Notes: generated by a model from the letters alone, not told the origin. Shown: positions 1-11,100, numbered from the stretch's first letter. The stretch is 56,674 bases of DNA from Myxococcales bacterium (GCA_021847645.1 JAJZQG010000020.1:1-56674), one strand, 5' to 3'. A program made the numbers and translations.

Positions 1-48
1 GCGACTTCACGCACTGTTGCCAGAGTGATTTCCGTGCTGGATCACCTA

Positions 49-95
49 CGTCAGCCCGCGACCCCGACCGCCGAGCTTCCCGTCAGCCCGCGACC
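49..95. repeat. 15-bp direct repeat, two copies
   Basis: The 15-mer CGTCAGCCCGCGACC occurs at 49-63 and again at 81-95, with 17 bp between the copies. It lies just downstream of the decayed tyrosine recombinase, so it could be an old recombinase arm site or a simple local duplication. Nothing in the sequence decides between these. Confidence 0.5.
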
Positions 96-107
96 ACACC
101 CTGCGCG

Positions 108-343
108 CATGGCTGCCGAGAAGACACTGATCTTCTTGTTCAAGCCGATCAGCCGCCCGACCTCGCCGAACGGCTTTCGCAGCACGTGCTCGTTGCGAAA
201 GCCGACGTTTTCGGCCGGAAACAGCAGGTCCGATTCCTAGTGCTCGAACGTGTGCAACTGCGCCTCGACGTGCCACTTGAGCACGTCGATCAGCTCCCTC
301 GGCACCGTGATGGGCTGCCGAAGCCCTTCGGCCCCACTTGCGG
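108..343 (-). pseudogene. Tyrosine recombinase/integrase remnant with internal amber stop
   Basis: Read on the minus strand, this stretch encodes part of the catalytic domain of a phage-type or integron-type tyrosine recombinase. It contains EGLRQPITVP, then ELIDVLKWHVEAQLHTFE, then SDLLFPAE, then LRKPFGEVGRLIGLNKKIS, which is the spacing seen between the first catalytic Arg region and the RxxR/H box in such integrases. An in-frame TAG lies at 239-237. After KKIS the expected RxMRRTF-type segment is lost to a frameshift. No start codon or N-terminal domain is present, and the 5' part ends near 343. It is a dead fragment. The family call comes from reading the motifs by eye. Confidence 0.7.
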
Positions 344-428
344 CCCGCGCTCAGGCCGTCGACGCCTGGCCCGGAACCGGCGATCGCGTGAGGCTCAGCG
401 ACCAAAGCGCTAACGCCTGCGCAGCGTC

Positions 429-824
429 TTGAGCAAGCCACCCGCCTGGCGCGCGCGCTGGATGGATACCGCCGTGTCGCAGGTTGAGGACACCGGTCAG
501 ATCCTCACCGGCCTGTCGGAGGCCGGCGTAAACTTCATCGTCGTGGGCTTGACGGCCGGGGTGATGCAAAGCGCGCCCGTCGTCACCTTCGACATCGACA
601 TTGTGCACCAGCGCACGCCCCAGAACGTCGCGCAGTTGCTTCAGTGGCTCGATGCCCACCACGCGTACCACCGGTTCGACCTGCAGAACCGCCATCTTCC
701 ACCGACCCGCGAGCAGCTCACCGGGACCGAGCATGTGAATCTCCAGACCGACCTGGGCAAGCTCGACGTGCTGTGCGAGCTCTCCGCGGGGGAAGGCTAC
801 TGGCGAGGCGATCGCTGGAAGTAG
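429..824 (+). pseudogene. Truncated nucleotidyltransferase-like protein
   Basis: This 131-codon frame (TTG start; an ATG at 462 is an alternative) resembles small nucleotidyltransferase-fold proteins of the AbiEii/MNT type. It has a segment 'ILTGLSEAGVNFIVVGLTAG' followed by a strand with the DID acid pair (FDIDIVHQRT) and a later TDLGKLDVL strand. The usual GGxAA/GS motif of the active family reads GLTAG...QS, and the protein stops abruptly after EGYWRGDRWK, where relatives continue with the end of the fold. It lies between an integrase remnant and a transposase remnant. It is probably a decayed cargo gene, although a short functional protein cannot be excluded. Confidence 0.5.
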
Positions 825-851
825 TTCGAGGCACTCAGGTGTTCGCGCCGC

Positions 852-1053
852 ATGCAGCTGACCGAAGACATCCGCAACGCGCTGAAGAGCGCGGCGCCGC
901 GCTCAAGGGGCATGCGCGTCGGGTATTCATGGCACAGGTCGTGCGGGACCTGGGGCGAGGCGGGCAAGCCACGCCCAGGCGCAATTGGGCTTGAGTCGGG
1001 ACACGATACGCAAGAGTGAGCACGAGTTGAGCACGGGCACGGGCACGAGCACG
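852..1053 (+). pseudogene. ISAzo13-type transposase N-terminal fragment, multiply frameshifted
   Basis: Three successive frames assemble into the N-terminus of an ISAzo13-family transposase. Frame one, from ATG 852, gives MQLTEDIRNALKSAA. A second frame gives ALKGHARRVFMAQVVRDLGR followed by GGQA. A third frame gives LGLSRDTIRKSEHELSTG. Together they read like the helical N-terminus and helix-turn-helix (RxLGRGGQ ... LGxxRxTIRKG.xEL) of these transposases. The catalytic DDE domain is absent, because the sequence dissolves into unrelated DNA after about 1053. It is an inactive remnant. Confidence 0.65.
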
Positions 1054-1364
1054 GCCCCGGGCCAGAGGAATATGGGCCAATCCGTCGTTTGGAGGCCCCC
1101 AAGTACATCTCCCATACCGGATTGCGCATCGTGGGCGCGGGCGTTTCCACCTGCGCCCCCATCGAGCCGTCAAAGTTCTTTCGCCCGCGTTCCCCGTCCG
1201 CTGCACCGCCCCGTGCGCGGTGACGCAATCCGCCGCCGGCTCCCCATGCACCCGCGCGTCGCGCGACGCCCCGATCCCCGCAGCGGCAGCATCGACGGCC
1301 GGCCTCACGGACCGGTTGGTTTGCCCGTCGTCTTGGCCTATCTTGGACCTCCGAGGAGCGAGCC
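1054..1364. other. Non-coding stretch upstream of the DUF4349-type gene
   Basis: There is no convincing gene here. The left edge has a short GGGCAC/GAGCAC-type microrepeat (about 1030-1060) carried over from the transposase remnant. The right edge must hold the promoter and ribosome binding site (GAGGAG about 8 bases before ATG 1365) of the next gene. No clear sigma-factor motif was recognised. Confidence 0.5.
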
Positions 1365-2693
1365 ATGGCGTGCCTGCGACCATTCCCCCGTAGCCGGTCA
1401 CGGATCCCGATCATCGCGTTGGGCCTTGCTGCTGCATTCGGTACAGGGCTGGCCGCCGAAGCGGCACGCGCGCAACAACCAGCGCCTCCCTCCACGCTCG
1501 CCAGCGATTTGCTCGCTTACAACGTCCGCATGACCGTGCGCGTCGCACGCCTGGACAACAGCGCCCGGCAGGCCGAGGCGATCGCCCGGCACTACGCAGG
1601 GCGCATGGTCTCTCGTCGCGACGGCGACGTGACCCTGCGCGTGCCGTCCGCGCAGCTCGAGCCGACGCTCCAGGACCTGGCGGCGTTGGGGGCTGAGCAA
1701 GGCCGCAGCGTCGAGGTGACCAACGTGACCGACGAGTGGATCGACGCCCAAGCCCAGCTGCGCAGTGCGGTGCAAGCGCGCGCCCGGCTCGTCGCGATGG
1801 GCCGGCTCGCAACCGAGGGGGTCAAGGAGCCCATCGTGCTCCAACGCGAGATCGCTCGGGTGGACGACGAGATGGCGTCGTTGCGCGCCAGGATTGCCGG
1901 GCTCGAGGATCAGGGCTCGCACGCGGTGATCGAGGTGGACCTGGAGCCGATCCAAGGGACCGAGGCCGAGCCCATGGTCCCGTTCGAGCTGCCCTTTCCG
2001 TGGCTGTCGCGGCTAGGTCTCGAGCACCTGACCAACCTGCAGAATGCTTATGCCCCGCCCCCGCCCGATCAAGCCAGCTACCACCTGAACGACGAAGGCG
2101 AGGTATCGCTGGACTTGGCCTTCATGCGCCCTGCCGACACGAACAAGCTCGGCGGCACGTCGATGACCGTCGCGGTAGGGACGCACGTGCGAGGCATGTT
2201 CGAGACCGATCCGGTGGGCGGGGCCGTCGGCATGGACGTGAGCCTGGGCGGCGGGGTGGACGGCGGGTTCCTCTACGAGCTGCGCATGCTGGTGGGGCCC
2301 GGCGTGTCGATTGGCCCGCACGTGTCGATCGGCGCGGTGACCGGCGCGGGCCTCTCGGGCCTGACCGGAAACCACATCCCGTTCGGGGTCGACCTGCCCG
2401 TGGAGCTGTTCGCAACGAGCGATATCACCCGCTACGCGCAAGTCCGGCTGTGGGGGAGATCGAGCTGGGTTGTTGCGTCGGACGCACGCCAGGACGGCGC
2501 GAAGCACGCGCCGTTCGGCGACGAGCTGTACGCGGGCGCGTCGTTCATCCTCGGCGAGGACAGCCAGGGCGAGGACCGCGAGCGTGTGGGTCTGGTGCTC
2601 GGACTGATGTACGGCGAGATGCTCGGCACGCGAATCGGCCAGCTGACCGTGGGCTACGGCGGCGGGTTCGGGGACCGGCAGATGAGCTATTGA
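1365..2693 (+). CDS. Secreted DUF4349-like protein with beta-rich C-terminus
   Basis: This 442-residue protein has an N-terminal export signal (basic start, hydrophobic stretch 15-32, likely cleavage near ARAQQ). Residues about 45-215 resemble the DUF4349 domain. They include a strand-rich half with VTLRVPSAQLEPTLQDLAALG and VTNVTDEWIDAQAQL, the characteristic 'NVTD.wvD..A.L' turn, and then a long helical coiled-coil segment (about 140-185). The C-terminal half is rich in Gly and aromatic residues with alternating polarity (for example VSIGPHVSIGAVTGAGLSG) and ends in LTVGYGGGFGDRQMSY, which suggests an outer-membrane or surface beta structure. A GAGGAG ribosome site precedes the ATG. It stands alone, convergent with the next genes. 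Its function is unknown. Confidence 0.7.
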   Translation: MACLRPFPRSRSRIPIIALGLAAAFGTGLAAEAARAQQPAPPSTLASDLLAYNVRMTVRVARLDNSARQAEAIARHYAGRMVSRRDGDVTLRVPSAQLEPTLQDLAALGAEQGRSVEVTNVTDEWIDAQAQLRSAVQARARLVAMGRLATEGVKEPIVLQREIARVDDEMASLRARIAGLEDQGSHAVIEVDLEPIQGTEAEPMVPFELPFPWLSRLGLEHLTNLQNAYAPPPPDQASYHLNDEGEVSLDLAFMRPADTNKLGGTSMTVAVGTHVRGMFETDPVGGAVGMDVSLGGGVDGGFLYELRMLVGPGVSIGPHVSIGAVTGAGLSGLTGNHIPFGVDLPVELFATSDITRYAQVRLWGRSSWVVASDARQDGAKHAPFGDELYAGASFILGEDSQGEDRERVGLVLGLMYGEMLGTRIGQLTVGYGGGFGDRQMSY

Positions 2694-2898
2694 GAGGTCA
2701 AGCCACGACACGGCGGCCAAGAGGCTTCCAATCCAAGGAGCTTCCCATTCTGTAGCCACGACGTCGTGGACCCATCCATCGTTGGAAAGCCCCTGACCGC
2801 GGCGTACAACAAGCCAGTCGTGGAGTGCAGCCACCCCGGCAGAACTCCGGATCCTCCGCCGGCTAGTCAAGGCGGCATAGGGCGTCGTCGACGCGTCC

Positions 2899-3930
2899 TC
2901 ACCTCGACGAAGGACCGGCGGCACACACCTCGTTGTCTGGCTGCCTGGGCCCAAAGGCATCTACACCGTAAGCCTCTGCCTCGTCACAGCTCACTTCCCC
3001 GTTGCCGTCCGTGTCCAGGTTCATCGCACCGTGCTTGCCGTCCACCCGCACGAGCGCAAATCTCGCGTCGTCGGGCGGGAACCACGTATCGTAGCTCGTT
3101 GCACAGAATCCCCCCGTCGAGGCCAGCACCACTTGCTGGCTGGTGCTGCTGCCCCCGCCCTCGATGCGCGTGGGAGATACGACCTGCCCGTTCCACTTCA
3201 TCAACCCTCGCTGGACCACGTACATCTGGCAAGTGTTGTCGCCCAGCACCAGGCTCACGCCGGGATGACCGTCCCCATCCTGGTCATACACTCGCGGATC
3301 CGAGGGGTCCGTGGGAAGTACCTCGTTTTTCGGGTCGGTCAGGTGCACGCCCCACAGCTCCACGTCGAGCTGCGTCTGGTAGCCCGAGCCCACCGCGAGG
3401 CTGTCCACCAATCCAACGTAAGACCGCTCCGGAACCGATTGGGATACCGCATCGGGAATCGTCGTGGCCATACCCAGAATCGGCGTCTGCTGCACATGAC
3501 ACTTGCGAAATGCATGACGCAGCACGCCCCCCGGCTCGTAGGTGAGCTCGACGAGACCCAGCGCCTCGGTCAAGCCCTGAAGCCCCAGGCGGCCGATGCC
3601 CACGCAGGACGACGTCTCGGCCCACAGCAGCCAGGTTCCGTCGCCGACAAGCTCCGGCTCCTGCGCATCTGGCGACACCCCGTCGGCACCGGCGTCCGAG
3701 GGCGTGGATGCGTCTGCAACGATATCCGGGAACGCACCGGCGGGCGGCGTGCCGGGCCCGCATGCGGTAGCGCCAAGGGCCAACGCCCCAAGCAGCGGCG
3801 AGCACGCCACGCCCGTTGCGATCGAAACGCGCCGTCGATACGGGTTCACCCGTCGCGCACAGCCCCCTGGCACACCGGGCATGCCCGGCCGACCGGCAAG
3901 CGGGACGACCGATTGCGGCATAGGGCTCAT
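2899..3930 (-). CDS. Lipoprotein with EF-hand-like loop
   Basis: A protein of 343 residues. The ATG at 3930 overlaps the stop of the upstream outer-membrane protein gene by 4 bp (ATGA) and is preceded by GGAGGT four bases away, so the two are translationally coupled. The N-terminus has a basic stretch, then a hydrophobic segment ending in ALGATACGPG, a plausible lipobox. An Asp/Ala/Ser spacer follows, then a globular domain beginning near GDGTWLLWAE. Two acidic loops, DQDGDGHPG and DTDGNGEVSCDEAEAYG, look like calcium-binding EF-hand or dockerin-type loops. Several Cys residues are spread through the domain. The family was not recognised. The coupling suggests it works with the FadL-type protein at the outer membrane. 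Confidence 0.75.
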   Translation of the reverse strand: MSPMPQSVVPLAGRPGMPGVPGGCARRVNPYRRRVSIATGVACSPLLGALALGATACGPGTPPAGAFPDIVADASTPSDAGADGVSPDAQEPELVGDGTWLLWAETSSCVGIGRLGLQGLTEALGLVELTYEPGGVLRHAFRKCHVQQTPILGMATTIPDAVSQSVPERSYVGLVDSLAVGSGYQTQLDVELWGVHLTDPKNEVLPTDPSDPRVYDQDGDGHPGVSLVLGDNTCQMYVVQRGLMKWNGQVVSPTRIEGGGSSTSQQVVLASTGGFCATSYDTWFPPDDARFALVRVDGKHGAMNLDTDGNGEVSCDEAEAYGVDAFGPRQPDNEVCAAGPSSR

Positions 3931-5399
3931 TCGTACCTCCATGTCAGCTGCAGGCCCGCCTCGGCCACCCAGCCACCGGTCGAATAGCCCGGGAAGCCGG
4001 GATTGCCCGTCTGCAGCCCCGCGGCCGCGGGAATCGCCGCCCCCGTGCCCGCCTGCGTCGTGTCGTCCGGCACCTCGTCGCACAACGAGGTCACCCCGTC
4101 GACGCAGCTCGGATAGGCGCTCAACCGTTGCTTTTGCGCGTTGCGCGGCACCGCCAGCTGCAGTTGGCCGAACAGCCCCACCTCCAGGGTGTGGCTGTTG
4201 ACGTGAATATCGTAGGCCGACCCCAGCCCCAACAACCACATATCGTTGTCCACGTAGTTGGTGCGCCCCGTCTGAGCCGGCACCGGCGACGGCCGATAGC
4301 CCACTCCTGCGCGCAAGCGAGCCCGCTTGGGCTGCACCACGAGCTCGCCCCCGATCGATGCCGACACCGTATCGTGGTATCCCGCACGCTGTCCCACGTC
4401 GTCGAGGTAGCGCGACCACTGGTTCCAGGTCGCGTCCGCGGCGACCGAGTACTGGTCCGTGGCGTAGGCCAAGCCCAACGCGGCCTGCCGCGGCAGGAAC
4501 TCCATCACATACCTGCTCGGCTGCTGCACCGGGAACTGCGCCGTATCCTGGAAGCCTCTGATCTGAATCTCGTTGATGCCCTGAGTGACCGAGGCCAGCT
4601 CGTCGCGGAAGGTCGCCGACACGCGCATGCGGTCGTCCAAGGCGCGCACCACGGCGCCGACTGTCGCGCCGGCCTTGGTACCCACCCGAGTGCGCAGATC
4701 CACGTACTGCACGGCGGTGTCGGCCTGGTCGGGAACCAGCACGCTGGTGTCCGCGTGCGTACGAAATAGAAAGCGCATGCCGCCGGCCACCGACAGCCAG
4801 GACAGGGGCCGAACCGCCGCGGCGAACAGGGTCTGCTGGGTCGACAGCCGGGCCCCGTAGATCGACTGGTGCACCGTGTTGGAGAAATATTGCTCTCGTT
4901 CGTCGGGGTAATAGGTGTTTTGGGTGGCCAGGCCCGAGGTGGGCACGAAGGCCAGCACGCCGACTCGCAACCATGGCATCCCCAGCGAGGCCGTGGCCCC
5001 CACGGTGAAACCCGATACCCCAGGATCCCGCGACTCTTCGGGACGCGGACGAAGCAGATAGCGGTAGGGAATCACGGGCGAGCTGCTCCCCAAGTCCGAC
5101 GCGTCATAGCCCACCGGGCGCGGCGACAGGCGCGTGGTCAGCCGATTTACCACGCCGAGAAGACCGAGGGTGACCGACGGCCTCCCAAACGCGATGCCCG
5201 CGGGCGAGGTGGCGACCGCCAAGGCATCGTCGTCCAGCGCGGAGCCCGCGCCGGCCATGGCGCTGCCGCGGGCGCCGGCGCCGAAGACGCCCAAGACGTC
5301 GGCGAAGGCCGGCTCGCTCCAAAGCGACAGACTCACGCACGCAAAGGCAAGCAACCATCGCCGTGCGGGTCGACGGACGGGACAACGCGGAGATCGCAC
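3927..5399 (-). CDS. FadL/OmpP1-type outer-membrane transport protein
   Basis: This 490-residue protein starts at a GTG (5399). It has a signal peptide (RRWLLAFACVSLSLWSEPAFA) followed by the features of the FadL/TodX family: an early Gly/Ala-rich segment GARGSAMAGAGSALDDDALAVATSPAGIAF (the N-terminal hatch with 'AG.A.a.dD..a...NPAgla'), then many amphipathic strands. It ends in an aromatic-rich strand, LQLTWRYE. Members move hydrophobic compounds across the outer membrane; the substrate here is unknown. A strong AAGGAG motif lies about 15-20 bases upstream of the GTG, rather far, so the exact start is not certain. Its last bases overlap the start of the lipoprotein gene, forming a two-gene operon. 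Confidence 0.85.
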   Translation of the reverse strand: MRSPRCPVRRPARRWLLAFACVSLSLWSEPAFADVLGVFGAGARGSAMAGAGSALDDDALAVATSPAGIAFGRPSVTLGLLGVVNRLTTRLSPRPVGYDASDLGSSSPVIPYRYLLRPRPEESRDPGVSGFTVGATASLGMPWLRVGVLAFVPTSGLATQNTYYPDEREQYFSNTVHQSIYGARLSTQQTLFAAAVRPLSWLSVAGGMRFLFRTHADTSVLVPDQADTAVQYVDLRTRVGTKAGATVGAVVRALDDRMRVSATFRDELASVTQGINEIQIRGFQDTAQFPVQQPSRYVMEFLPRQAALGLAYATDQYSVAADATWNQWSRYLDDVGQRAGYHDTVSASIGGELVVQPKRARLRAGVGYRPSPVPAQTGRTNYVDNDMWLLGLGSAYDIHVNSHTLEVGLFGQLQLAVPRNAQKQRLSAYPSCVDGVTSLCDEVPDDTTQAGTGAAIPAAAGLQTGNPGFPGYSTGGWVAEAGLQLTWRYE

Positions 5400-5560
5400 G
5401 GCAGCGACTCATATCTCCTTGAAGGAGCTTTTGCAAATCCTGCCGGTTGCGACAACGCGCGGGTCCCGACGGTGCGACGTCAAAGGTGAACGCCACGCCG
5501 GCCGCGTCGACGACAACGACCCGTGTGGCCGGCAGCGGCTCGCTCTGCGAACCGCACGCT

Positions 5561-6166
5561 TTAGGGGGCCGACGGAGATGTTGCGACAGTTGTAACGCCG
5601 ATGGTGTACGGCTTGGGTTGGGGATCGCAGACGGTCAGCACGTCACCGATGAGAATGGCCTTGGCCGTCACGCGGTACTGAGCGAAGCGCTGGAGGATCT
5701 TCGTGCCCGGGGCGGCCGTGGCCTTGAGCTGGAACTCGATGCTCGGCGGCGTGTAGTCCGAGCCGTCTTCCACATGGGCGGGCAGCACCAGCTTGATCGC
5801 GTGGCCCTGGCGCGAGACCGTGGCGCCCGGCCGCACGTTCGGCGACCCCGTGTCCGGCACGATGCGTGCGGAGCCCTCCACGTAGTCCGCACCGCCGGGC
5901 AGCAGCAGCCAGGTGGTCATGTCATGGATATAGCGCAGCCCCGCGTGCGAGATCCGCCCCGAGTTTCGGCCATCAATGCGCACCGTGAACGTGCCGCCCT
6001 GGGAAACCGACGCGGGCACGGTCACCACCATTTGGCTGCGCTGCCCGTCCGGTCCCCGATCGCACGACAGCGGGACACTCACGGCGGTTCCGGCCTCGGG
6101 AACGCTGGCCCAAGCGAGGGCCGCGGCCGTCGCTGCCACGAATAGTGCTGTGCTCGAGGATCGCAT
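5561..6166 (-). CDS. Secreted protein of unknown function
   Basis: A 201-residue protein with a signal peptide (MRSSSTALFVAATAAALAWA, cleavage near SVPEAG). The mature part is beta-rich and lacks a recognisable catalytic motif. It has segments MVVTVPASVSQGGTFTVRI and ATVSRQGHAIKLVLPA typical of an Ig-like or dehydration-type beta sandwich, and two Cys residues, one near each end (LSCDRG and LTVCDPQ), that could form a disulfide. Mycobacterial and actinobacterial secreted proteins can look similar, but no family is claimed. It lies about 160 bp upstream of the FadL-type gene on the same strand and may share its promoter region. The upstream side is a long gap. Confidence 0.7.
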   Translation of the reverse strand: MRSSSTALFVAATAAALAWASVPEAGTAVSVPLSCDRGPDGQRSQMVVTVPASVSQGGTFTVRIDGRNSGRISHAGLRYIHDMTTWLLLPGGADYVEGSARIVPDTGSPNVRPGATVSRQGHAIKLVLPAHVEDGSDYTPPSIEFQLKATAAPGTKILQRFAQYRVTAKAILIGDVLTVCDPQPKPYTIGVTTVATSPSAP

Positions 6167-6650
6167 GGTCGATGCATGGACTCATAGCACGGCCTCCGGC
6201 TCTCGTCAGGGCTCGGCGCGCTCCAAGCGGCCTTGTACGACACTGCTCGGATTCCCCTCACCCTGACCAGTCTCCCACGACAGAGGGGACGAGAGCCGCG
6301 TGTTGCAAAGGAAAGAGGCGAGGGGAACTTGATGGTGGTGCAGTTGCCTTGGTATCCACAGCCGACACGATGGGTGCCGCTTCGTCCACACGGCTGCAAG
6401 AACGATTGGAGGCGGCCGATGAACGCGACAGCCCAGCGTGACCGGCCGTGCGGGGACATCGGGCGTGCGTTCGTGTTCCTTGCTTCCGACTGCCCGTGCT
6501 CGCCGCCGTGACATGGTTGGCCGTCCATCTTGCTGCTTCGTGGCGGTCGCCAAGGGGCTGCTCCCCGGTCGCATCCCCTGGTAATTGGCCGTCGCCGCGC
6601 GCGGGGTGCTGCGCGGACCGTTCCTCGCAGACTTTCGATAGGAGGACGTC
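6167..6650. other. 484-bp gap with a palindromic element
   Basis: No reading frame here has the codon bias of its neighbours. The notable content is a 76-bp inverted-repeat element at 6252-6327, listed separately. The GGAGG before the GTG at 6651 belongs to the following small lipoprotein. The promoter of the minus-strand secreted protein must also lie here, but no motif was clear enough to name. Confidence 0.5.
6252..6327. repeat. Short palindromic intergenic element
   Basis: The element begins TTCCCCTCACC (6252-6262) and ends GGCGAGGGGAA (6317-6327). These ends are inverted repeats with one mismatch over 11 bp. Its inside contains another CTCCC/GGGGAC pair (about 6270-6290). The overall pattern, a CCCTCACCCTGAC-like left half and a GGGGACGAGAG-like middle, resembles dispersed non-coding repeats found in many GC-rich genomes. 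Only one copy is present in this window, so calling it a repeat family is an inference. Confidence 0.5.
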
Positions 6651-7016
6651 GTGAGCAGAACAACCCATTGGCTGGCACCATCTTGGGCAGCGTTGATCGT
6701 CACCGGCTGCAGCTCCGGCTCGGACCAGCCCGCTGCCGCGCAGTGCGTGAGGGCGTCGCTCTATCAGCTCCAGGCCTCGCAGGACTGCGTCACCCCAGTC
6801 GCCTCGGACGGGTGTCCGTGTTCGAGTGCGGGCAGCTCAAGGAGGCATTCGCTCCGGGCGATGGAGCGTCCAGAACGCCGCTGTACGGCGACGGAACTGC
6901 GGGTGGGCGGTTGGGACTCTCCCCGGTTCGACCGGCAGAAGGATGCGTTGAGCACCCGATTTCAAGGCACGTTCTGCACCTCGTACCGCCCCGGGAGTGG
7001 GCATCTCGAAGGATGA
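6651..7016 (+). CDS. Small putative lipoprotein, possibly degenerate
   Basis: A 121-codon frame starts at GTG 6651 with a good GGAGG site about 6 bases upstream. The first 30 residues look like a lipoprotein signal (hydrophobic stretch ending in LIVTGCSSGS). The next part has several Cys residues (QCVRASLYQLQASQDCVTPV and then SDGCPC). Further on the composition is Arg-rich and less protein-like, and another frame overlaps with equally plausible residues, so a frameshift within about 6810-6850 is possible. No family was recognised. The signal and ribosome site argue for a real start; the second half is doubtful. Confidence 0.4.
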   Translation: MSRTTHWLAPSWAALIVTGCSSGSDQPAAAQCVRASLYQLQASQDCVTPVASDGCPCSSAGSSRRHSLRAMERPERRCTATELRVGGWDSPRFDRQKDALSTRFQGTFCTSYRPGSGHLEG

Positions 7017-7496
7017 ACTGGGCGTGTCTTGTCGGGCCGCGACACGACATTTGGCTGGGCTACATCGCGTCAACGAAGCTATCGTCGTGCGGGAAGAGCT
7101 CGTGCGATGTCGGACCTGACCACCACCGAGGCTATCGGCGATCACGATGGCGACTACAACGACGATGGAGACATCGGCACCGCAGGAGCGAATTGCGATG
7201 GTCTTTGCCATGGCATGACGCCGACTGGCGACGCGACGCGGGCACGCGGTCTCAGACGAATTGACAGGTAGGTAGCAGACATCAGCTTCGTCGAACCGGA
7301 GTGTTCGGGGAGCCCTTCTCGTTCGCTACTCCGAAGGAAGGCTGTCCGGCCGACGGGCCGGGAACGCGAGAACTGGTTGCGTTCCACCCACTTCTGCCCA
7401 TCGTCGGGTGCGCCACCAACAGCCCTGTAGTTCGAACCCCGCTCGACGGCCGTCCGGTTTCGACCAGGTGAACGCACGGCTGCCGCGCCCGGTCGC
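7017..7496. other. 480-bp stretch without a convincing gene
   Basis: A short frame at 7029-7271 contains an acidic run (DHDGDYNDDGDIG) but lacks a ribosome site and normal codon bias. It may be decayed coding DNA continuing from the small lipoprotein. The rest, up to the stop of the acyl-CoA mutase, shows nothing recognisable. Base composition is less GC-biased at codon-like third positions than in the flanking genes, which fits a pseudogenised or acquired stretch. Confidence 0.4.
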
Positions 7497-9236
<1,740 letters not shown>

Positions 9237-9344
9237 CGGGTCCACCTCGGCTTTTCGCAGTTCGTACCGGATCGTGCTCCGGTTCGCCAGAGGGCGTTTG
9301 CGCCGCGCGAACCCTTGCCTGCGGGTTTCTGCTAGGCTCCGGTC
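9237..9344. promoter_or_regulatory. Divergent intergenic region, mutase/kinase
   Basis: These 108 bp separate the starts of the minus-strand acyl-CoA mutase and the plus-strand kinase, so both promoters must lie here. A TTCGCAG...GTACCGGAT stretch is the least GC-rich part. No sigma-70 or sigma-54 box is clear enough to assign. Confidence 0.4.
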
Positions 9345-11033
9345 GTGGATAGGCCTCAAGTCGGAGAAGTCGTCAACGGCAAGTACCGCTTGGTCCGCCT
9401 CATCGGCGAGGGCGGCATGGGAAGCGTGTTCGAGGCCTTGCACGAGTACCTGGGAAGCGCGGTCGCCCTCAAGTTCCTCAACCCCGAGCTGGCGCAACGT
9501 CCCGGCCTGGTCGCGCGCTTCCTGCAGGAAGCCCGCGTGTCCGCCAGCATCCGCACGCCGTATGTGGTGCAGGTCAGCGACGTGGACCAGACCGCGGACG
9601 GGCTGCCGTATCTGGTGATGGAGCTGCTCGAGGGCGAGAGCCTTCAGGCTGTCCTCCACCGATCGGGGAAGCTGCCGCGGCAGACGGCGCTCGACTTCGC
9701 CGTCCAGATCCTCAACGGGCTGGAGGTCGCCCATGCCAAGGGCGTGGTGCACCGGGATCTGAAGCCCGACAACGTGTTCGTGGTGTCGACCGCGCAAGGG
9801 CCGCTGCTCAAGCTGCTCGACTTCGGGATTGCCAAGCTGCGCACCAGCGAGGAGTTCCAGAAGGGCTTGACCCGCCCCGGCGTGCTGATGGGCACCCCCG
9901 AATACATGGCGCCCGAGCAGGCGATCTCCGCGGACACCGCCGACGCACGCGCCGACCTGTTCTCCGTGGGCGTGCTGCTCTTCGAGATGCTCGCCGGTGC
10001 GCGTCCCGTCTCGGGCGACGATCCTCGCGTCATTGCCGCCTCGGTGCTGGCCGGCCAGGTCAGGTCCCTGCGCGAGCTCGACCCGGACGCGCCGGAACCG
10101 CTGGTGGCGATCGTGCACCGCGCCTTGTCGGGCCGTCCCAACGACCGTTTCCAGCGCGCCGTGGAGATGCGCTCGGCGCTCCTGCCGCTGTTCACGTTGA
10201 GCCTGAATGCCTCGGGTGCGGTCGGCTACCCGAGCCACTTGCAGGCCACACCCACGCCCGCGATCGCTTCGGCCCAGTCGCAGGTGCCTGCCCGCTCCGA
10301 TCGTCCTCCACCGACCCAGCCGGACGCGGAGCTCGCCGCGGCGCGTGCCGTGCCGCCCACCCTTCCGCCATCCGAGCCGCAGGCGCAGCAACCCGCGCCG
10401 ATGCGTACGGGCACGGTGCTCGGCGGCCCTGTCGAGGGGGGCTTCGGCCCGACCGCCGAGATGTCGCCCATGGCCTTCGATCCCACCTCGCCCGGCGGCT
10501 CGGTCCAGCCGCGGCAAGTGCCCCCCTATCCCGTGCCGCCGATGCAACCCGCGCCGCGCAAGAAGAAACGAAGCGCGCTGTCGATCCTGGGCATCATCGC
10601 TGCGGTCTGCGGTGCGCTGGCCGCCGTGGGCGTGATCGCGACGCTGATCGCGATCAATCGGTCGGACAGCTCGAGCAACCTTGCCCCGCCCATCGCGATC
10701 ACCCCTCCGCCACCCGTCACCACCGTCGCGCCCATCGACACGCTGACGACGACGCAGACGACACAACCGCCGGCCGTGCCCGTTCCCACGTCCACGCAGA
10801 CAGCGACCACGCCGCCCGCGGTCACCACCCATCACCCGCCTCCGGCCGATGCCGGCGTGGGCGACGCGGGCGACGCGGGCGGGTTCGACGCGGGCTTCCC
10901 CACCCTGCCGCCGTTCCCGTCGGCGATTCCCTCGGGGCTGATTCCGCCGTTTCCGCCATTGCCGTCAGGTCTGCCGCCGTTGCCGTCGGGCCTGCCGACG
11001 TTCCCGATTCCGGGCTGGCCACCGCCTCCTTGA
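9345..11033 (+). CDS. Membrane Ser/Thr protein kinase with Pro/Thr-rich outer tail
   Basis: This 562-residue Hanks-type kinase (GTG start) has all catalytic marks: glycine loop [11 protein letters not shown] (21-31), Lys43 in [14 protein letters not shown] with Asp138, DFG 159-161, and MAPEQ. The kinase domain covers about 14-285. Next comes a Pro/Ala-rich cytoplasmic linker, basic RKKKRS just before a single membrane helix (about 412-438), and a Thr/Pro-rich exterior tail that ends in repeated PPLPSGLP units. The topology, kinase inside and low-complexity sensor-like tail outside, is common in myxobacterial PknB-like kinases. It is followed 67 bp downstream by a second kinase in the same direction, so the two are probably co-transcribed. 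Targets are unknown. Confidence 0.92.
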   Translation: MDRPQVGEVVNGKYRLVRLIGEGGMGSVFEALHEYLGSAVALKFLNPELAQRPGLVARFLQEARVSASIRTPYVVQVSDVDQTADGLPYLVMELLEGESLQAVLHRSGKLPRQTALDFAVQILNGLEVAHAKGVVHRDLKPDNVFVVSTAQGPLLKLLDFGIAKLRTSEEFQKGLTRPGVLMGTPEYMAPEQAISADTADARADLFSVGVLLFEMLAGARPVSGDDPRVIAASVLAGQVRSLRELDPDAPEPLVAIVHRALSGRPNDRFQRAVEMRSALLPLFTLSLNASGAVGYPSHLQATPTPAIASAQSQVPARSDRPPPTQPDAELAAARAVPPTLPPSEPQAQQPAPMRTGTVLGGPVEGGFGPTAEMSPMAFDPTSPGGSVQPRQVPPYPVPPMQPAPRKKKRSALSILGIIAAVCGALAAVGVIATLIAINRSDSSSNLAPPIAITPPPPVTTVAPIDTLTTTQTTQPPAVPVPTSTQTATTPPAVTTHHPPPADAGVGDAGDAGGFDAGFPTLPPFPSAIPSGLIPPFPPLPSGLPPLPSGLPTFPIPGWPPPP

Positions 11034-11100
11034 TGGCGTCGTGCCCGTTGCTTTTTTCCCGGCCCGGTCGTTCGCTCGGATATTCTCCAGACTCATCGTC

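Noticed and set aside
7029..7271. 80-codon frame with acidic DGDYNDDGD run
   Set aside because: No ribosome site or typical codon bias. At most a decayed remnant, so it was reported only as part of a gap.
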